In this document: positions 5,339-9,082 of the stretch, piece by piece
Layout: every line of letters starts with the position of its first letter
Numbering within the stretch: position 1 is the first letter of the stretch
Assembly (NCBI GenBank): GCA_046582565.1
Contig: JAYGED010000316.1
Location: forward strand, 1-9,082
Length of the DNA: 9,082 nucleotides
Direction: 5' to 3'
Source of the DNA: JAYGED01 sp046582565
Lineage (GTDB): Bacteria > Pseudomonadota > Alphaproteobacteria > JAAXGF01
Position numbers and translations under genes: made by a program
Notes under the pieces: generated by a model
The model's database searches: none
Told to the model about the DNA's origin: nothing
What the model saw: only the letters and a program-made list of their open reading frames with translations

Positions 5339-6808
5339 TTATGTCTTCTTGGTGGTTGATTTTTTCTTAGCAGCCGGTTTCTTTTTTGCCGGGCTTGCAA
5401 CTTTCTTCGTGGCCATCTTTTTCTCAGGCTTTTTCGCTGGCTTTTTCCCTGGCTTTTTCGCCGGCTTCTTTTTCGTCGCGGGTGCTTGTTCTTCAGGCGC
5501 GTTCATCAATTCCTCGATCGATACCTTCTTATCCGTCACCGAGGCTTCGGCGATGATCAGGTCAACGACCTTTTCCTCGAACAGAGGCGCGCGCAGCTCT
5601 TCCAGCGCCTGGGGATTTTCCTGGTAATGCTTCAAAACCAGCTCTTCCTGGCCGGGGAAAGATTTCGCCCGCTCCATCACGGCGCGGTTGACCTCCTCCT
5701 GCTCGACGGAAACATTCCGAACGCGGCCAACCTCGGACAGCAACAGACCCAAGCGGACACGGCGCTCGGCAATCGTTCTGTAATCTTCCCGCAACTCGTC
5801 GTCATCACGGCCCACATCCGAGGGATCCATCTCTTTCTTCTCGCGCTCTTCCGTGAACTGTTTCCAGATCGCCTCGAACTCGCCATCGACCATGCCCGGC
5901 GGCGCCGGAAAGTCGTATTGGTCGGCGAGCTGGTCGAGAAGCGCGCGCTTGACCTGGCTGCGGGTAATCCCGGCATAGTCCTGGCTCATGCGATCCTTGG
6001 CCATGTCGCGCAGGGCGGCAAGGTCGTCGAAGCCGCGCGATTGCGCAAAAGCATCGTCGATAGTGACTGTTCCGGCTTCCTGAAGTTCTTTCACGCTGAC
6101 CTCGAAGACGGCGGCTTTGCCGGCGAGGTCGGCGCTGCCATAGGGATCGGGAAATGTCACATTGACCGTGACTTTGTCGCCCGGTTTGGAGCCGATAAGC
6201 TGATCCTCGAAGCCATCGATGAAGGCGTTCGCGCCAAGCTCAAGTGTATGATCCGTAGCACTGCCGCCCTCGAATTCGACGCCATCTACCGAGCCGACGA
6301 AATCGATAATCAGCGCATCACCCAGCTTGGCCTTGCGGGGTTTGTCCACGGTTACGAAGTTTTTTTCGGACGCCGCCATGCGATCAATCAGTTCGCCGGT
6401 GTCGTCATCGCTGATATCAACAACCAGCCGGGTTAGCTTGATTTTACTGAAATCGCCGAGGGTGATTTCGGGCATCACCTCGACAGACATGCTGTATTCG
6501 AGATTACCGCCCGGTTCGAATTCGGTGATGTTGATGGACGGCTGCATGGCCGGCCGCAGGTTGTTCTCGGCGATCGCTTGAGCCGAGGATTCCGTCACGG
6601 TCTGTTCCAGAATTTCGCCGCGTAGGGCATCGCCGTAGCGCTTGCGCAGCATGGAAACGGGCACCTTGCCAGGACGAAAGCCGGGTATATTGGCCGTCTT
6701 CTTGATCTCTTCAAGGCGCGCATCTATGCGTATTTGGATGTCTTTGGCGTCGACGACGATCTTGAATTCATGCTTCAGACCATCCGTCGCGGTTTGAATA
6801 ACTTCCAT
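5339..6808 (-). CDS. tig: Trigger factor, ribosome-associated chaperone/peptidyl-prolyl isomerase
   Basis: Trigger factor binds the ribosome exit tunnel, holds nascent chains and has prolyl isomerase activity. From the ATG at 6808 it has 489 residues. The ribosome-binding signature GFRPGKVP is near residues 43-50. An FKBP-like isomerase domain spans about 161-243 (GDALIIDFVGSVDG to FEVSVKEL). The helical C-terminal chaperone domain runs to about 440. The last 45 residues are a basic tail of Lys, Pro and Ala with 21 lysines, partly encoded by a 12-bp tandem repeat, making the protein longer than E. coli Tig (about 430). I rejected a start at TTG 6916 because its 36 extra residues match nothing in the family. 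The ATG lacks a good Shine-Dalgarno sequence; a CGGTACCG palindrome lies 9-16 nt upstream. The gene lies downstream of tRNA-Leu and directly before clpP. Confidence 0.97.
   Translation of the reverse strand: MEVIQTATDGLKHEFKIVVDAKDIQIRIDARLEEIKKTANIPGFRPGKVPVSMLRKRYGDALRGEILEQTVTESSAQAIAENNLRPAMQPSINITEFEPGGNLEYSMSVEVMPEITLGDFSKIKLTRLVVDISDDDTGELIDRMAASEKNFVTVDKPRKAKLGDALIIDFVGSVDGVEFEGGSATDHTLELGANAFIDGFEDQLIGSKPGDKVTVNVTFPDPYGSADLAGKAAVFEVSVKELQEAGTVTIDDAFAQSRGFDDLAALRDMAKDRMSQDYAGITRSQVKRALLDQLADQYDFPAPPGMVDGEFEAIWKQFTEEREKKEMDPSDVGRDDDELREDYRTIAERRVRLGLLLSEVGRVRNVSVEQEEVNRAVMERAKSFPGQEELVLKHYQENPQALEELRAPLFEEKVVDLIIAEASVTDKKVSIEELMNAPEEQAPATKKKPAKKPGKKPAKKPEKKMATKKVASPAKKKPAAKKKSTTKKT
5427..5474 (-). 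repeat. 12-bp tandem repeat in the tig C-terminal tail
   Basis: Four adjacent 12-bp units start at 5427, 5439, 5451 and 5463. On the plus strand they read ggctttttcgct, ggctttttccct, ggctttttcgcc and a more diverged ggcttctttttc. On the coding strand they give a KKP-x pattern, in which each unit adds four residues. Gain or loss of units keeps the frame, so the basic tail could vary in length between strains. Confidence 0.8.
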
Positions 6809-6966
6809 GAGTATATCGGTACCGTTGCTTCTGTTAAACCTGGGGCTTGGGGCTAAGGGACAAATCAGAGAGTAGTTGGCGATGGCTCGCAGACATACCA
6901 AGGTTCCCGGCCGCAATCGATTAAAGCCACGTATAGCTTAGGATTATTTACAAAGCCAGAGCCGAA

Positions 6967-7051
6967 TGGTGCGGACGAAGGGACTCGAACCCCCACCCCT
7001 TTCGGGACCAGAACCTAAATCTGGCGCGTCTACCAGTTCCGCCACGTCCGC
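6967..7051 (-). tRNA. tRNA-Leu (anticodon UAG)
   Basis: The minus strand folds as a class II tRNA. The 7-bp acceptor stem is GCGGACG with CGTCCGC. The D-arm contains AACTGGTAGACGC. The anticodon stem CCAGA/TCTGG encloses the loop TTTAGGT, giving anticodon TAG, which reads CUA and possibly other CUN leucine codons. A long variable arm (CCC-GAAA-GGG) is present, as required for tRNA-Leu, and the T-loop is TTCGAGT. Discriminator A and a genome-encoded CCA follow the acceptor stem. The gene is transcribed in the same direction as tig, about 158 nt upstream of it. Confidence 0.96.
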
Positions 7052-7066
7052 ACGGAAGGCTGCGGT

Positions 7067-7094
7067 TCTATACCATGCCCGAGCCTGCGATCAA
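7067..7094 (-). promoter_or_regulatory. Promoter of the tRNA-Leu gene
   Basis: On the minus strand TTGATC (7089-7094) is followed after 16 nt by TATAGA (7067-7072), which is preceded by TGG as in an extended -10. Predicted initiation is near 7060, about 9 nt before the mature tRNA 5' end, a normal arrangement for a tRNA gene. With no clear terminator after the tRNA, this promoter may also feed tig and clpP. Confidence 0.6.
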
Positions 7095-7186
7095 ATCGTC
7101 AGTCCCACCAGGGGCAAGGAGAAAAGTCAGGATCGATTTCCCTGTGGCTGGCGGCCGTGATTTCACGAGCTTGACCAAGTCATGCT

Positions 7187-9082
7187 CTATTTACGTAGAC
7201 AGGTCGAGGCCACCGCATCGAGGATGGCCTCTACATCCAACCGATAATGACGGTAAAGGTCTGGTAAATCCCCCGATTGGCCGAAATGCTCGACGCCGAG
7301 AGGATGCACCCGATGTCCGAAAACCGAGCCCATCCAGGCTAGGGTCAAGGGGTGGCCGTCGATGATGGTAATCAGGGCGGCGTCGGGCGCGAGGGGCTTG
7401 AGCAGATTTTCGATCTGTGACTCTTCGGTTGCATGACCGGTCTGGCGGCCTCGTTCGGCTGCATGCCAACCGGCGTTCAGGCGATCCGCCGAGGTCACCG
7501 CCAGGAGTCCGGCGCCGGGTATGTCTTCGGTGATCTGACGATGGGCCTCGACCGCTTCCGCCGCTACGGCGCCACTGTAGACAATGGCGATTTCGGCGCC
7601 CTCAGTAGGTGTTTCAAGCCAATAACCCCCGGTAATCACGCCATCGCGCAGGGGTTCGTCCATGTCGCGCTGGGGCTGGGTGATCGGGCGGGTCGACAGC
7701 CTGAGATAAACCGAGCCGCCTTGACGATCACGCAGCCAGGCGCTTTCCGAATCGCCGCCGGAGCCATCGCGCTGCATGTAATCGAAGGCCCAGGCCATGA
7801 TCGTGGCGACTTCGTCCACATAGGCCGGCTCAAAGGCCGCAATACCGTCCTGGGCCATGCCGATTAAGGGCGTGGCGACCGATTGATGGGCGCCGCCCTC
7901 GGGCGCCAGGGTGATGCCCGACGGGGTCGCGACGACCATGAAGCGGGCATCCTGATAGCAGGCGTAGTTGAGGGCGTCGAGGCCGCGCTGGATGAACGGA
8001 TCGTACAAGGTGCCGATGGGCAGCAGCCGGGCGCCGAACAGGGAATGAGAGAGACCCAGGGCGGCGAGCAGGATGAACAGATTATTTTCGGCGATGCCGA
8101 GTTCGATATGCTGGCCCTCTGGCGACAGGGACCAGCGTTGCGCCGAGACCACATCCTCTTCGTGGAAGGTGTCGGCGCGCTGGTGGCGGTCGAAGATGCC
8201 GCGCCGATTGACCCAGCCGCCGAGGTTGGTTGAGACGGTGACATCGGGTGCGGTGGTGACGATACGGTCGGCGAATTCTCCGCCGCCGCGGGCGATCTCG
8301 GCGAGAATTCGGCCGAATCCCTCCTGAGTAGACAGGCTGTCGCCGCTCGGCGTCGGCAGGGTCATCGGTGTCGCGAGCTTGTCGGCGGTCATCCGGCGAT
8401 GTCCGGCGGCGGCGAAGGGCACGGAGCCGAGGAAGGCTTCAATCTCACTCGGGGGCACATCGAGAGCGGCGTAACGATCCCACTCCTCGCCATCGGCGAC
8501 GCCCTTGTCGCGCTTGAACTGCGCCATCTGCTCGGGATTCATAATGCCCGCGTGATTGTCTTTATGGCCTGCGAAGGGCAGTCCGTGGCCCTTGATGGTA
8601 TAGGCGATGATGCAGGTCGGCAGGTCGTCGTCGATGGCCTGCAATGCATCCTTGATGGTTTTGAGGTCATTACCCGCCAGGTTGGTCATCAGGGCGGCCA
8701 GGGCGTCGTCGTCATGGTCGGCAAGCAGCGCCGCTATTCCCGGCGTATCGCCAATCTCGCGCATCAGGTAATCGCGCCACCCTGCCCCGCCCTTATAGAC
8801 CAGCACCGAATAGAGTGAATTGGGGCAATCGTCGATCCAGGCGCGCAAGGCGGCACCGCCGGGGCGCTTGAAAGCGGCCTCCAGCTTCTCGCCGTATTTA
8901 AGGGTGATAACCCGCCAGCCCATGGTCTGAAACAGCTCGTCAATGCGCCCGAACAGGCGGTCCGTGACCACCGCATCGAGGCTCTGGCGGTTGTAGTCCA
9001 CAATCCACCAGACGTTGCGCACGTCGTGCTTCCAACCCTCCAACAGCGCCTCGAACACGTTGCCTTCGTCGAGCTCGGCGTC
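7187..9082 (-). CDS. AceE-like homodimeric 2-oxoacid dehydrogenase E1 / transketolase-family protein, 5' end missing
   Basis: The open frame continues to the right edge, so the start lies outside the window; 631 C-terminal residues are visible. By analogy with AceE (about 890 residues), some 200-250 residues are missing. Family members use thiamine diphosphate; E1 enzymes decarboxylate a 2-oxoacid and pass the acyl group to a lipoyl E2. The visible part opens with DAELDEGN and reaches DYNRQSLD, the second half of the thiamine-diphosphate/Mg motif (Asn31). A TIKGHG segment with a loop histidine near 177 follows. GIAEN near 329-333 places the cofactor-activating Glu at about 332. PEGGAHQS, with a His near 399, lies at the position of an AceE active-site His region. 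A C-terminal GVEHFGQSGDLPDLY resembles the AceE DGFGRSD segment. No E2 or E3 gene is visible, so the substrate is unknown; pyruvate, 2-oxobutyrate or a transketolase-type reaction are all possible. No strong terminator follows the TAG stop. Confidence 0.82.
   Translation of the reverse strand, partial: DAELDEGNVFEALLEGWKHDVRNVWWIVDYNRQSLDAVVTDRLFGRIDELFQTMGWRVITLKYGEKLEAAFKRPGGAALRAWIDDCPNSLYSVLVYKGGAGWRDYLMREIGDTPGIAALLADHDDDALAALMTNLAGNDLKTIKDALQAIDDDLPTCIIAYTIKGHGLPFAGHKDNHAGIMNPEQMAQFKRDKGVADGEEWDRYAALDVPPSEIEAFLGSVPFAAAGHRRMTADKLATPMTLPTPSGDSLSTQEGFGRILAEIARGGGEFADRIVTTAPDVTVSTNLGGWVNRRGIFDRHQRADTFHEEDVVSAQRWSLSPEGQHIELGIAENNLFILLAALGLSHSLFGARLLPIGTLYDPFIQRGLDALNYACYQDARFMVVATPSGITLAPEGGAHQSVATPLIGMAQDGIAAFEPAYVDEVATIMAWAFDYMQRDGSGGDSESAWLRDRQGGSVYLRLSTRPITQPQRDMDEPLRDGVITGGYWLETPTEGAEIAIVYSGAVAAEAVEAHRQITEDIPGAGLLAVTSADRLNAGWHAAERGRQTGHATEESQIENLLKPLAPDAALITIIDGHPLTLAWMGSVFGHRVHPLGVEHFGQSGDLPDLYRHYRLDVEAILDAVASTCLRK

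Noticed and set aside
5427..5474. Short regular repeats considered as a CRISPR array
   Set aside because: The units are contiguous 12-mers in frame within tig, with no spacers.
5486..6436. Long plus-strand open frame (316 codons) antisense to tig
   Set aside because: It lies wholly opposite a certain gene, has no recognisable domain, and reflects codon bias of the tig strand in moderately high-GC DNA.
6809..6916. N-terminal extension of trigger factor from a TTG at 6916
   Set aside because: The 36 extra residues resemble no trigger factor, while the ATG at 6808 begins the conserved core exactly where the family does.
7156..7186. Small palindromes after the E1-like gene (CGTGAAATCACG and TGACTTGGTCA on the minus strand) considered as a terminator
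   Set aside because: The stems are only 4-5 bp and no U-tract follows.
7883..8233. Plus-strand open frame inside the E1-like gene
   Set aside because: Shadow of the coding strand; low-complexity Gly/Glu/Asp-rich translation without family resemblance.

Overview
The window looks like a piece of an alphaproteobacterial chromosome of moderately high GC content. The evidence is the gene order (trigger factor, clpP, clpX, lon, hupB, all on one strand), the alphaproteobacterial style of the Lon, ClpX and HU proteins, and an IS630-type transposase start of a kind common in that class. The genus cannot be fixed from the sequence; a Rhodospirillales-like lineage is only a guess. Everything real is on the minus strand, so transcription runs from high to low coordinates.

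In transcription order: (1) 9082-7187 holds most of a thiamine-diphosphate enzyme of the homodimeric 2-oxoacid dehydrogenase E1 (AceE-like) / transketolase superfamily, cut at its N-terminus by the window edge. (2) 7051-6967 is a complete tRNA-Leu (anticodon UAG, CCA encoded) with a clear promoter just upstream. (3) 6808-5339 is trigger factor (tig), with a lysine-rich C-terminal tail partly encoded by a 12-bp tandem repeat. (4) 5302-4664 is clpP, 36 nt after tig. (5) A 243-nt gap with two 13-bp direct repeats leads to clpX (4420-3152). (6) A short gap holding a good heat-shock (sigma-32-like) promoter leads to lon (3041-636), which probably starts at TTG. (7) A 188-nt gap with its own promoter leads to hupB (447-175). 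(8) Directly downstream, the first 35 codons of an IS630-family transposase run off the left edge.

Together, trigger factor folds nascent chains at the ribosome, ClpX unfolds substrates for ClpP, and Lon is a second ATP-dependent protease. HU, the nucleoid protein, often follows lon in proteobacteria. The tRNA and the E1-like enzyme are neighbours with no evident functional link to this block.

The core of the window is conserved housekeeping sequence and I see no convincing undescribed system. The points most worth a second look are the insertion element touching the hupB 3' end, the lon start and its heat-shock promoter, the tandem repeats before clpX, the repeat-encoded basic tail of trigger factor, and the substrate of the E1-like enzyme.
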